Source: Clostridia bacterium (GTDB taxonomy: Bacteria > Bacillota > Clostridia > Oscillospirales > Acutalibacteraceae). Taken from it: 64,000 bases of DNA. This document shows, in pieces, positions 8,871 to 17,065 of this stretch (position 1 is its first letter; every line of letters begins with the position of its first letter). The stretch is taken from NCBI GenBank assembly GCA_017522225.1, contig JAFWZR010000005.1:1-64000 (forward strand), given 5' to 3'. Made by a program: the position numbers and the translations under genes. The notes under the pieces were generated by a model. It made no database searches, was not told the DNA's origin, and worked only from the letters and a program-made list of their open reading frames with translations.

Positions 8871-9792
8871 TGTTGTCACCCTGCACCCTTTCTCTTATGC
8901 CGAACTGAGCATAAACCGACTTGTGTTTCACTGTAATCATTGCCGTTCTACCGTCGGGAAGAATTTCTGTTTCAACGGTGTAATCGCCCTCGCTAACTTT
9001 TTCTTCCGTATTGTCGCTGTAAACGGCATAGACTTCCATTCCCTCAAGGTCAATGTTGTTGATATCGTCCGTTCTGAAATCAAAATCATCAGGGAATGCG
9101 GCATAAATTGAGTTGAGAACCTTTGTATCTTCATCACGGAGCACTCTGACCTTGAATGTTTCTGTAAGGTCTTCGTATTTGACAGTAACGGTTTCGTATT
9201 TTTCCTCTTTGCCGAAATTTTTATCGGTGGTGATTTCAAAATCTTCCGCAGAAATGGTTTTAACATTGCCGTCAGACATTTCAATTTTAACAATAACTCC
9301 GTTCGGGTCAAACTTTTCACCGACGACATACTCATCCTTGAAAGCGGAATTAAAAGAAATAATCAGCTTTGTTGGTAAAACAGCTGTGGTGGACTCAGTT
9401 GTTGTCGTTGTCGTGGTAGTGGTTGTTGTTACTGTTGTGGCCGTTGTTTTCTCCGCTTCTCTTTGTTCACGGATTTTCTCCACCGTGTAACCGACAGCAA
9501 CCGTACCGATTGAAGCAGCAAGAATAATCGCGCAGGCAACAAGGATGCTCCATACCTTCTTGCTGAATCTTCCCTTATAAGTTTTATTGATAAACGGAAT
9601 AACATTTGAATAATCGTCATTAACAAGGTTATCAAGAATGTCGATACATTCGTCAATCAAGTCGCAATCAGGCTCATCCTTGAGAAGCTCGTTATCAATA
9701 ACACTGTTTATGAGTTCTGCTATTTCAATTTTTAATGTGTTTTCATCTAAAATCTCATTCAGAATTCTTTTATCTATCTTAATCTCGTTCAC
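8863..9792 (-). CDS. Membrane anti-sigma-like protein with outside Ig-like domains
   Basis: 309 residues, GTG start behind GAGGTGAT. The cytoplasmic part is about 1-80 and acidic. One membrane segment lies at about 82-103. A spacer of about 20 residues is almost pure threonine (TVTTTTTTTTTTTEST), then come two beta domains like bacterial Ig group 3 (Big_3) modules, with G-V-x-V-K-I-x-x-x-D-G-x-V and T-V-K-Y-E-D-L-T-E-T-F patterns. It lies 9 bp after the ECF sigma gene and overlaps the LRR gene. By position and topology it should be the anti-sigma factor, with the Ig-like part as outside sensor or as an anchor to wall polymers. No known anti-sigma motif is visible in the N-terminal part, so the role is inferred. 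Confidence 0.7.
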   Translation of the reverse strand: MNEIKIDKRILNEILDENTLKIEIAELINSVIDNELLKDEPDCDLIDECIDILDNLVNDDYSNVIPFINKTYKGRFSKKVWSILVACAIILAASIGTVAVGYTVEKIREQREAEKTTATTVTTTTTTTTTTTESTTAVLPTKLIISFNSAFKDEYVVGEKFDPNGVIVKIEMSDGNVKTISAEDFEITTDKNFGKEEKYETVTVKYEDLTETFKVRVLRDEDTKVLNSIYAAFPDDFDFRTDDINNIDLEGMEVYAVYSDNTEEKVSEGDYTVETEILPDGRTAMITVKHKSVYAQFGIRERVQGDNNE

Positions 9793-9801
9793 GGTATCAC
9801 C

Positions 9802-10323
9802 TCATTCGAAAAAATTCTGTTCGTAAATCAAGTCTTTTATCCTTTGCCGCAGTCGTGAAACTCTTTTCGCTACGGCTGTTGGTTGAATGTTCAGTATTTC
9901 TGCAATTTCTTTTAACGATTTTTGCTGAACATATTTTAGTATGTACAGCTCCTGTTCCTGTTCGGACAGTGTCGCTATCAGAATCCGTGCAAATTCGTCA
10001 TAGTCGAAGTCATCGGATATTATCGGCGGTGCAGGTGCATTTTCCGCTTCGGTCAGCTCAACCGTCCGTTTACGTTCTTTACTGTAATGTTCGACCGTCC
10101 GTTTGACGAAGTTGTCTGCCGTCCTATAAAGAAAGGCCCTTGGCTGTTCGACCGTTTCGCCCTCATTCAGTTTCCTTTGAAGTACGACAAAGGCATCCTG
10201 AACGCAATCCTCAGCGTGTTCGCTGAATTCACCGAGACGCACACGGCAATATTTAAATATACTTTGATAATACTTTTCGTAACAGTCGTTGATAAACTGT
10301 TCAACGGATAATTTTTCGTTCAC
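9802..10323 (-). CDS. ECF-type RNA polymerase sigma factor
   Basis: About 173 residues. The GTG at 10323 has AGGAGG 8 bases upstream; the GTG at 10332 would overlap that site. Region 2 is seen as HAEDCVQDAFVVLQR and region 4 as KSLKEIAEILNIQPTAVAKR. An acidic, proline-containing linker joins them. It is the first gene of a four-gene operon: sigma, anti-sigma, LRR protein, GLUG/dockerin protein. The sigma at 2882 is of similar size and architecture, but the two sequences are clearly diverged, so each likely reads a distinct promoter. Confidence 0.88.
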   Translation of the reverse strand: MNEKLSVEQFINDCYEKYYQSIFKYCRVRLGEFSEHAEDCVQDAFVVLQRKLNEGETVEQPRAFLYRTADNFVKRTVEHYSKERKRTVELTEAENAPAPPIISDDFDYDEFARILIATLSEQEQELYILKYVQQKSLKEIAEILNIQPTAVAKRVSRLRQRIKDLIYEQNFFE

Positions 10324-10456
10324 CGTATGCACCTCCTTTTTTACCTTCTATTTAGTAGTCAGCCAAATCACGGTTTGTGACATAAAAAATCTAAATATTT
10401 TCAAAAAACATTATAAATCTTTTTACAGACTTATTATATTGACATAATAACCAATA

Positions 10457-10500
10457 AACCCGACATCATTTCTATCGTGATGCCGGGTTCTTGTTTTTAT
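10457..10500. terminator. Hairpin terminator between subtilase and sigma operon
   Basis: AACCCG (10457-10462) pairs with CGGGTT (10484-10489) and CATCA pairs with TGATG inside it. A clear T-run (CTTGTTTTT) follows on the + strand; on the - strand, the side of the subtilase gene, the tail is poorer (TATTGGTTATT). The rest of the 10324-10551 gap is AT-rich and holds one copy of the TCTAACATATTA repeat. Confidence 0.6.
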
Positions 10501-10514
10501 TAAAATTATTTCCA

Positions 10515-10526
10515 TCTAACATATTA
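10515..10526 (+). repeat. TCTAACATATTA repeat, copy 1
   Basis: This 12-mer occurs three times in the window (also 16970 and 17951), always on the + strand. Copies 1 and 2 lie about 25-30 bp after a terminator-like hairpin with a T-run. Function unknown. Confidence 0.5.
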
Positions 10527-10551
10527 TAACTGAATATTCTATATAAACGGA

Positions 10552-13500
10552 TTATTCAACCGTATATTCAAGTGTGCCTACTTGTCTCCAGACATTATTA
10601 CGGTAGATGAGAATGCGGATTTCGTTGAGTCCGTCTTTGTTCATCCAAGTTTTACATGTGAATATTTTGTTTCCATATTCGTCTGTTGCTTTTGGTGCTA
10701 CTGTAACAGTTGTGTTGTCTGGCATCTTGAACATCACTTTTTCTGTCTTGTCATCAGCGATAACAGTTGCAGGTACGGGGCCTAACTTACCTGATGTAGA
10801 AGAAAGCTCCATTGAAATAATGGGATTGTACGGTTCAATTCTAAATTTGTATTTACCTATATCCCATTTACTGCTTACTTTGCCACGAACTTTAATTTCG
10901 TTACCTACGCTCATGTTTGAGTGAATATTCCATACTTCATAAGCAAGGTCACGGCTTAAATCATTAACAACTTCGCCATCTGTGTTGTAGCTTGTGATAG
11001 TTACATTCTTATGGTATCTGTCATAGGTTCTCGTACCACCGTCAGCTTCCATAAATTGAATCATAGATTTTCTGCCGTTGGCGGTTACAGTAAAGTCTTT
11101 GTGGGTATCTTCTTGCTGAATATATTCAACTTTTGTAATATCAGATGTGATTGCTCTGTTTTCACAAGCACTTGTTCTGATTGTGATTTCTTCAAAGTCT
11201 CCATCCTTGCTTGTTACTTCACAATAGTAATATGCTGCAGCAGGATAATCTGCAGGATTAAATGTTTTACTTGTTGCACCTTCAATAGCTTTACCTGTTG
11301 TATTGTTGTCGGATGTATTGCTGTACCATTGATAAGTGCGGTTGAAACCTACAACATCTGCTTCAAGTTCGCCCATATATGACTTATAATATTCAGGCAA
11401 GTCCTGAACAACTGCTGTATCTGGGGTAACTTCAATGAATTTAAAACCGTTTTCCTTTGTCCATTGTTCAGTTAATGTGCCTGCAGTTCCATAAACAGTA
11501 CAAGTTACATTGTCAGCCGTTATTTCTGTATTAGCGGTGAAAGTTTCAATTGTAGATGGGAGAACCAAAATATAGTTAACATCCCCGACAGGTGATATAG
11601 GAATATCACCTAAATTCCTCAGGTTTGAAAACTCTACTCGTTTTATAAAATAGTTTTTGGAAGACAGATCTCCATCACCAATTGTTTCAACCAAAGGTAA
11701 GTCTAAATTAGTGGCAATAAAGGATTCTGCAAACCAACTTGTTTTACCTCCCTTTATATTTTCACCATGATATTTTAGCTTGGGTACATTAACTTTTATT
11801 AAATTGAGAGTCGTATGCATAAAAGCATATCCTGCAGTTTCAAGCTCGGGTAAATTAGCGTAAGTAATACCACTACCAGCAAAGGCATTCATTCCGGCAG
11901 ATTTAAGCTTCGGAAAATCTACGCCGTTGAGATATGAAGTGGTGGCAAAGGAATACATCTCAATTCTTTCGACATTAGGCAAATAAACATATGTTACACC
12001 TGCTCTACGAAAGGCATCACTACCAATTTCTACGACAGATTCACCGTAAACATAGGAGATGCTTTCACAGTTATAAAATCCACCACTAAGCTTCGTTATA
12101 GTGTTTGGAAGCATAACACTAACAACTTGTGAATCGTCAAATAATTTTTTTGATAAATCTTTTACGATGGTTCCATTAATTGATTCAGGAATACAAAGAA
12201 TCTCAGAATTACCCGTATAGGATAAGATCTTTCCACTTTCATCTATACTGAAATTTTCTCCATCTTCTTCTATCCATGACCGATAGAAACCGGAAAACAT
12301 CTCACTTCTCAAACCTTCGTTGCCATAAGCAACAGCTTTTACTATGACATTATCGTTACAAATTTCAATAGGCTCTGTATATAAAATACCGTTATTTTTG
12401 GTTGGCACTGTTTGGTCAAGTGTATAATAAATTTCATTACTGTTGTCACTTGATATTTCCAAAACGATTTTTCGGAAATGATCTCCAGGTTCTAGATTAA
12501 CCTTTATATCGGATTGTCTCTTGCCTAAAACATCAATAGCATCAACAACTCCAGTACCGTACAAATCGGCAATCATTTCATGCAAGGCAAACATTTCATC
12601 AAAACTGAATGCTGTTTCCTTGATTTTATCCTTAATATCACTTACTGAATATTCTCGATTCAAAGAGCGGATTATTGCACAAACAGCAGCTACATAAGGC
12701 GAAGAAAACGATGTACCATTTGACACGGTATAAGAATTATTGAGAGTAGCAAGTGGAATATTTTCTCCCGGAGCAGCGATATCGACACTTTCTCCAAAGT
12801 TCGTAAAAGAACTTGGAAGACATTTTTCATTTGTAGACGCCACTGTTATTACATAGGGAGATTTTGAGGGATATGGTCGAGTTTGCCACATTTCTGTAAT
12901 TATCGACTCATTTCCGGCAGATGATACAGTTACTATATCGCTATCATATGCATATTGGAGAGCGTCAACAAACAATCCTTCTTTAGCGGTTATACCAAAA
13001 CTTGTGTTGATTATAGCCACATCATCTTCAATAGCCTGCAAAACAGCTAATGTAGCTCCTGTTTCGGTTGTTGTTCCGTCATGGGAAAGTTTGTATGAGG
13101 CGATTTTAACATTATCAGGTGTCGAATCTACAATAACGGAGGCAACCATAGTTCCATGTCCTTGGGTTGTATCTAATTCTGAGCCCTCGATTCCTGCGCC
13201 TGATGAATTGAACCTGGTTTCAATTAACCTGCCCTGTAAGAACTCGTGACCCAGTTCTACACCGGTATCAATTACGCCAACTACAATTTCTTGTAGTTCA
13301 GTTTGATCACAAATCAAATAATCTTTTAACTCATACAATCCAATAGATTCTGCTCCCCATGAATTCAAACGAGTCGGTGCAATACTTTTTTTAGAAACTG
13401 TTTGCAATTCAACATCGGAGTCATCAATCTTATAGAATTTATCAACATAAACGAATTGAATGTCAGATTGATTAGAATAGTATTCATATGCTGATTCAGT

Positions 13501-13818
13501 AGCAGTTTTATTCTTGAACTGTACAATATGGTAATCTTTAAATCCGCTTGCAATACCAACGGAGTTTAGCGTTTCCGGTTGTTTATTAGATTTTATAATT
13601 AATCTACAAGAAGAAAAGTCAGTTTCGTTAGGGGGAGCATCCTGAATATAACTTGAAGTGTTAAACTCAATTTCAGGTTCATAAGAAATGAGTTCCATTG
13701 CATCGCTGACAAAACCTTGTATATCTTCTGTATTGTTCTTAGCTGAACTGCTAAAATCAAAAGCAAACATAGAAAAAACCAATGTTGCAATTAGAATAGT
13801 ACTTATTATTTTTTTCAT
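10552..13818 (-). CDS. Exported subtilisin-like serine protease with LRR and Ig-like domains
   Basis: 1088 residues, ATG behind AAAGGAG. Signal peptide about 1-25. Residues about 95-133 look like an I9 inhibitor propeptide. The S8 catalytic domain spans about 150-430 with Asp184 (VIDTG), His221 (GHGTMVAS), Asn303 and Ser370 (NGTSFSSPYVAA), all intact. A chitobiase-C-like module (IYYTLDQTVPT) follows at about 440-500. Then come BspA-type LRR units (about 510-760) and an Ig-like stretch with W-Y-S and Y-Y-C-E-V. The C-terminal 190 residues are beta-rich. No sortase motif is seen. The gene has its own promoter with the 26-bp motif found also before the neighbouring two-component operon, so it is probably its target. 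It could process a surface protein or a signal peptide; substrate unknown. Confidence 0.9.
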   Translation of the reverse strand: MKKIISTILIATLVFSMFAFDFSSSAKNNTEDIQGFVSDAMELISYEPEIEFNTSSYIQDAPPNETDFSSCRLIIKSNKQPETLNSVGIASGFKDYHIVQFKNKTATESAYEYYSNQSDIQFVYVDKFYKIDDSDVELQTVSKKSIAPTRLNSWGAESIGLYELKDYLICDQTELQEIVVGVIDTGVELGHEFLQGRLIETRFNSSGAGIEGSELDTTQGHGTMVASVIVDSTPDNVKIASYKLSHDGTTTETGATLAVLQAIEDDVAIINTSFGITAKEGLFVDALQYAYDSDIVTVSSAGNESIITEMWQTRPYPSKSPYVITVASTNEKCLPSSFTNFGESVDIAAPGENIPLATLNNSYTVSNGTSFSSPYVAAVCAIIRSLNREYSVSDIKDKIKETAFSFDEMFALHEMIADLYGTGVVDAIDVLGKRQSDIKVNLEPGDHFRKIVLEISSDNSNEIYYTLDQTVPTKNNGILYTEPIEICNDNVIVKAVAYGNEGLRSEMFSGFYRSWIEEDGENFSIDESGKILSYTGNSEILCIPESINGTIVKDLSKKLFDDSQVVSVMLPNTITKLSGGFYNCESISYVYGESVVEIGSDAFRRAGVTYVYLPNVERIEMYSFATTSYLNGVDFPKLKSAGMNAFAGSGITYANLPELETAGYAFMHTTLNLIKVNVPKLKYHGENIKGGKTSWFAESFIATNLDLPLVETIGDGDLSSKNYFIKRVEFSNLRNLGDIPISPVGDVNYILVLPSTIETFTANTEITADNVTCTVYGTAGTLTEQWTKENGFKFIEVTPDTAVVQDLPEYYKSYMGELEADVVGFNRTYQWYSNTSDNNTTGKAIEGATSKTFNPADYPAAAYYYCEVTSKDGDFEEITIRTSACENRAITSDITKVEYIQQEDTHKDFTVTANGRKSMIQFMEADGGTRTYDRYHKNVTITSYNTDGEVVNDLSRDLAYEVWNIHSNMSVGNEIKVRGKVSSKWDIGKYKFRIEPYNPIISMELSSTSGKLGPVPATVIADDKTEKVMFKMPDNTTVTVAPKATDEYGNKIFTCKTWMNKDGLNEIRILIYRNNVWRQVGTLEYTVE

Positions 13819-13875
13819 AATCTTTGCTCCTTTCTAAGTTTACTTCACGAAAATCTCAATATTATTTTCAATAAA

Positions 13876-13938
13876 ATTGTATAGTATAAAAAATCAAAAA
13901 TAAAGTTCAGGTGCAAAACTATAGAAAAAAGCGACAAA
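13876..13938 (-). promoter_or_regulatory. Regulatory motif copy A and promoter of the subtilase gene
   Basis: On the + strand the motif runs 13913-13938; it begins GCAAAACTAT and ends AAAAGCGACAAA. On the - strand its promoter-proximal end lies exactly 31 bp before a -10 box TACAAT (13881-13876). There is no good -35 box, as expected for activator-dependent promoters. Copies B and C stand before the two neighbouring operons with at most one mismatch. A LytTR regulator is encoded at 16070, so this is its likely site. Confidence 0.7.
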
Positions 13939-13978
13939 AAAAATAAACGGTTGGTAAAAACAAAGCAAAATCTACTTG

Positions 13979-14014
13979 CAAAAAATGTAAGCAGCACCCA
14001 TTTGGAAGCTGCTT
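13979..14014 (-). terminator. Terminator of the small exported membrane protein gene
   Basis: On the - strand AAGCAGC pairs with GCTGCTT (13989-14014) and is followed by ACATTTTTT. Confidence 0.8.
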
Positions 14015-14058
14015 ATCTCTATTTGCTATTGCGGGAAATCTTTAGTCAGATTCTTATA

Positions 14059-14559
14059 TTAATTAAAAATTGAACCAAATATAGAACCAAAAGTTCCTCC
14101 AACTCCACCGATAACGACAATCCAGAAAGTCAAAAATGCACCGACTAATCTATCATAAACTTCTTCAAAGAAAGTTTTCTCAGGCAGAGTTTCAATAGTA
14201 ATTTCGTCTTCTGCAAGTACTTCTCCATCCTGTGAAATAAGCTGGAGTTTAATGTTTGTATTACCAAGGAAATGAATAAATGCAACCGGTCCGGTTTCAG
14301 TCTTTTCGGCTACACTGTCTATAAAAACGCTTTCACCTTCAATAGACCACAAAAGAGTTGCATTTTCATCTGCACTGTTATAGTCTGCAGAAAGCGAAAA
14401 CTTATCATTAATTCTGAATGCTACACGACCAGAATCATTCTGAATTTTACAGAAATCTGCAGTTTTTTCAGCTGCATATGCAGGGTTAACAGAACCTATC
14501 ATAAATATCATAACTACACATAAAACAAGTGATAAAATTTTCTTAAACATATTTTTCAT
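14059..14559 (-). CDS. Small exported protein with hydrophobic glycine-rich C-terminus
   Basis: 166 residues from the ATG at 14559, which has AAAGGAAT upstream and begins a signal peptide (MKNMFKKILSLVLCVV, cleavage near AYA-A at 29). An upstream start at 14634 lacks a ribosome site. The middle 90 residues look like one Ig-like beta domain (ATLLWSIEGESVFIDSV). The end is a membrane-like segment with a glycine-zipper pattern (WIVVIGGVGGTFGSIF). I recognise no family. It stands alone between two terminators behind motif copy B, so it should be induced together with the subtilase and the two-component system. It may be a membrane-active effector, a sensor partner or a protease substrate; none of these can be told from sequence. 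Confidence 0.7.
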   Translation of the reverse strand: MKNMFKKILSLVLCVVMIFMIGSVNPAYAAEKTADFCKIQNDSGRVAFRINDKFSLSADYNSADENATLLWSIEGESVFIDSVAEKTETGPVAFIHFLGNTNIKLQLISQDGEVLAEDEITIETLPEKTFFEEVYDRLVGAFLTFWIVVIGGVGGTFGSIFGSIFN

Positions 14560-14675
14560 AATAATTATTCCTTTCTGAATTTCAAATGGTTTTATTGTAC
14601 TTTGTTGTTCTGAACCACCTCTTTTCTCAAGCATAAGCCTTTGAGATTGGTTTTATAAAAATTTCCCTTGAAAGA

Positions 14676-14738
14676 ATTATAGAGTATCGAATATAAAAAA
14701 GTAAGGTCAGAAGCAAAACTATCGAAAAAAGCGACAAA
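14676..14738 (-). promoter_or_regulatory. Regulatory motif copy B and promoter
   Basis: The motif at 14713-14738 differs from copy A by one base (C for A at position 11). The -10 box TATAAT (14681-14676) lies 31 bp from the motif, the same distance as in copy A. The -35 region is again poor. It drives the small exported protein gene at 14559. Confidence 0.72.
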
Positions 14739-14743
14739 AATAT

Positions 14744-14780
14744 TAAAAAAAGACAAGCAATCAACTAAGATTGCTTGTCT
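14744..14780 (-). terminator. Terminator overlapping the kinase stop codon
   Basis: On the - strand AGACAAGCAATC pairs with GATTGCTTGTCT over a 6-base loop that contains the TAG stop of the kinase gene, and a run of seven T follows. It ends just before motif copy B. Confidence 0.85.
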
Positions 14781-16068
14781 TGACAGGTATTAAAATCACT
14801 ATTTTAAACTCGTTGTTTTCAAACATCCACTCAAATTCACCGTTGTAATTCTTCAAAGCTTTGGCGACACTTCGTATTCCGTAACCGTGGGATTTCTTGT
14901 TTTCCTTGGTTGTAATCAAGGTATCGTTATCCGTAATCGGCTCACTTGAACAACTGTTTTTCAGAATAATCTTGTGGAACTTGTTGTCACAGTCCAGTGC
15001 AAGCTCGATATACGGTTCTGATTCCTTTTCCGCTCTCTCGACTGCATTTCTTAAAATGTTATCAAGAATAGCTGATAAATCATAATCGCTGATAAACGAA
15101 AGGTTTTCGTTAGGGGCAACTGTTGTGAAACGGATATTTTTATCTTTGCACAGCAGAGCGTACTTATTGATTATGACATCAAGCACACGGTTCTTTGTTT
15201 TAGCTTTGATTGATACTTCATTCGATTTATCGTATATGTCCTGAATGTACTGCTTGACATTTTCTTCCGTAGTCAGGTTGCTTATGTTGATAAGATTATT
15301 ACGGATGTCGTGAATAAAGATTCGTGTCTCCTCGTCTTTCTTTTCGAGAATATCAAGGTATTCAAAGTTGATTGCCTGCTTCTGCTCAACCATTTCCATA
15401 TCGTGCAGTTTCTTCTGATTGTCAATCGTTCTTTCGTGAACACTGAAAACAACGATGTTTGCAACAAACATAAGAACTTCAGCAATTATACAAACGGTTG
15501 TTGAAAGAACATTTGATTGAAAATATTGGCTTTGTACTCGCAAAGCAACCGTGATAAAAAAGGTTGTTGCAGGAAGTATTGTTAAATATAGCGAAGATTT
15601 TGTGCCGCCCTTTTCCATTTGCTTTTTTGAAAATGATGTGATTATCGTCAACAGAATGAAATATAAAAATTTTGAGGCGAAGGCTTCTTCAACTAGTATC
15701 ACGAAATCATTTTTAAAATGCGTTATCTCCAGATGGAGAATATATGAAACTAAGAAAATTATAATATATTCTGCACTTGCCATTAAAGTAACCAACACCA
15801 AAGAATGGAAAACGGCAAGCTTTTTATCGCATCTGAAAGCGAAATAAAGAACTAAACCATAGAGAATGAGTGTTGCAACGATGTTTGTAACTTCATTAAG
15901 AAAAATGCTGAAAAGCAGCCAAAGTATAACATTTGCACCAAAGCAGATGCTTATAGATGTTGCAAAGTTTTTTCTGTAGGGAAATAGTCGGTAGCCATAC
16001 CAGAACAAAATATATGTCCCTAAAGCATAAACCAAAAACATTGTTGCGGAGAGTACTAATTTACTCAT
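14761..16068 (-). CDS. AgrC/ComD-like sensor histidine kinase
   Basis: 435 residues from the ATG at 16068, one base after the stop of the regulator gene and behind GAGGGGTG. The first 210 residues form about six membrane helices, as in peptide-pheromone receptors of the AgrC/ComD class. The phosphoacceptor box is FIHDIRNNLINI (His about residue 245). The ATPase domain has the N box ILDNILRNAVERAEK and the G box GYGIRSVAKAL, typical of the HPK10/GHKL group. It pairs with the LytTR regulator next to it. No AgrB-like peptidase or AgrD-like propeptide is seen in the window, so the signal and its maturation enzyme are unknown. Confidence 0.88.
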   Translation of the reverse strand: MSKLVLSATMFLVYALGTYILFWYGYRLFPYRKNFATSISICFGANVILWLLFSIFLNEVTNIVATLILYGLVLYFAFRCDKKLAVFHSLVLVTLMASAEYIIIFLVSYILHLEITHFKNDFVILVEEAFASKFLYFILLTIITSFSKKQMEKGGTKSSLYLTILPATTFFITVALRVQSQYFQSNVLSTTVCIIAEVLMFVANIVVFSVHERTIDNQKKLHDMEMVEQKQAINFEYLDILEKKDEETRIFIHDIRNNLINISNLTTEENVKQYIQDIYDKSNEVSIKAKTKNRVLDVIINKYALLCKDKNIRFTTVAPNENLSFISDYDLSAILDNILRNAVERAEKESEPYIELALDCDNKFHKIILKNSCSSEPITDNDTLITTKENKKSHGYGIRSVAKALKNYNGEFEWMFENNEFKIVILIPVKTSNLS

Positions 16069-16069
16069 T

Positions 16070-16777
16070 TCACACCCCTCTTTCTGCAAACGAAAACATT
16101 TTCTTGCGGAATTCTGACTGTTTGCTCGGTGCGATTGAAATAATATACTTTTGGTCTTCGTGAGCCAATGTAAGCGATGAACGGTTAAAGCTCTCTACAA
16201 AATTGAAATTTATTATATAGCTTGCGTGCGGTGAGCAAAAATTCAATTCGTCCAGCTTGCCTTTCCAATATGCAAGAGTTTCATTGGATATATACTGGCC
16301 TTTTGTTGTTACGATTTTAGATTTTCTTTTGTATGTTTCGCAGAAGATTATTGACTGAGTTGAAACCATTACGGAGTCATTGTTCGGGCAGATGATTTTG
16401 ATATCTCTGCCTGAAATTGAAAGCAATGCCGCATCCAATGAACGGTACAGCCGGGTAACATCCAACGGCTTCTGCAAAAATCTGTAAGCACCGAGCTCGA
16501 AAGCATCGTCAAGATACTCAGAGTATGCAGTAATCATCAAGATTATAATATTGCTGAATTTCTGCTTGAGCTTTTTACCGACTTCAACACCGCTGACGGA
16601 CGGCATTTCAACATCAAGAAAAGCCATGTCGAAGATAACATCGCTGCGAAGCAAATCTTCACCGTTTTCAAAGCTGAAGATTTCTGCGTCTATGGACTTT
16701 ATTCCGAAATAATAGTTCAAAGCCTTTTCGACTTCTTCTGTTACTCTTGATTCATCATCACAAATTGCAATTTTCAT
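16070..16777 (-). CDS. LytTR-family response regulator (AgrA-like)
   Basis: 235 residues from the ATG at 16777 with AAGGAG upstream; longer readings lack a ribosome site. The receiver domain has the acid pair Asp7/Asp8 (CDDE), phosphoacceptor Asp55 (AFLDVEMPS) and Lys in FLQKPLD. The C-terminal 110 residues fit a LytTR DNA-binding domain (a beta fold with IIFCETYKRKSKIVTTKGQY and SYIINFNFVESFNRSSL). It is first in the operon with its kinase. The 26-bp motif stands directly before its own promoter and before two neighbouring genes, which points to autoregulation and a local regulon. Confidence 0.9.
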   Translation of the reverse strand: MKIAICDDESRVTEEVEKALNYYFGIKSIDAEIFSFENGEDLLRSDVIFDMAFLDVEMPSVSGVEVGKKLKQKFSNIIILMITAYSEYLDDAFELGAYRFLQKPLDVTRLYRSLDAALLSISGRDIKIICPNNDSVMVSTQSIIFCETYKRKSKIVTTKGQYISNETLAYWKGKLDELNFCSPHASYIINFNFVESFNRSSLTLAHEDQKYIISIAPSKQSEFRKKMFSFAERGV

Positions 16778-16818
16778 TATTCTTACTCCTTGCATATGAA
16801 TACAATTATACATTTTTA

Positions 16819-16879
16819 TTATTACAAAAGGAGTATAACTTGTCAATGGAAATGCAAAACTATCGAAAAAAGCGACAAA
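16819..16879 (-). promoter_or_regulatory. Regulatory motif copy C and promoter of the two-component operon
   Basis: Motif at 16854-16879, identical to copy B over 26 bp. On the - strand it is followed by TTGACA (16846-16841), a 16-bp spacer and TAATAA (16824-16819). The good -35 here, unlike copies A and B, fits a basal level of the regulator with positive feedback. Confidence 0.72.
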
Positions 16880-16909
16880 TTTATTAATTAAAGGAACTTA
16901 ATACATTAT

Positions 16910-16950
16910 CCCTCGGTTTCATTTATGACGATACCGAGGGATTTTTCTTT
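16910..16950 (+). terminator. Terminator-like hairpin without a gene before it
   Basis: CCCTCGG (16910-16916) pairs with CCGAGGG (16934-16940) and is followed by ATTTTTCTTT on the + strand. All nearby upstream genes are on the other strand. Its loop and flank resemble the hairpin at 10457, and both are followed by TCTAACATATTA. Confidence 0.55.
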
Positions 16951-16969
16951 TATATTCAAAAAAATTCTT

Positions 16970-16981
16970 TCTAACATATTA
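16970..16981 (+). repeat. TCTAACATATTA repeat, copy 2
   Basis: Second copy of the 12-mer. With copy 3 at 17951 it brackets about 1 kb of non-coding, hairpin-rich sequence in direct orientation. Confidence 0.5.
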
Positions 16982-17065
16982 AATATGAAGACACAGGATA
17001 TAGGAGTTTCTCACACAAGGACAGATTCTTGTTGCTTGTGGGTGGAGGAGCGATACGGATATGCA

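Noticed and set aside
9380..9450. GTT/GTC-rich stretch considered as a DNA satellite
   Set aside because: It encodes the poly-threonine stalk of the anti-sigma-like protein in frame with mixed codons, so it is selected as protein.
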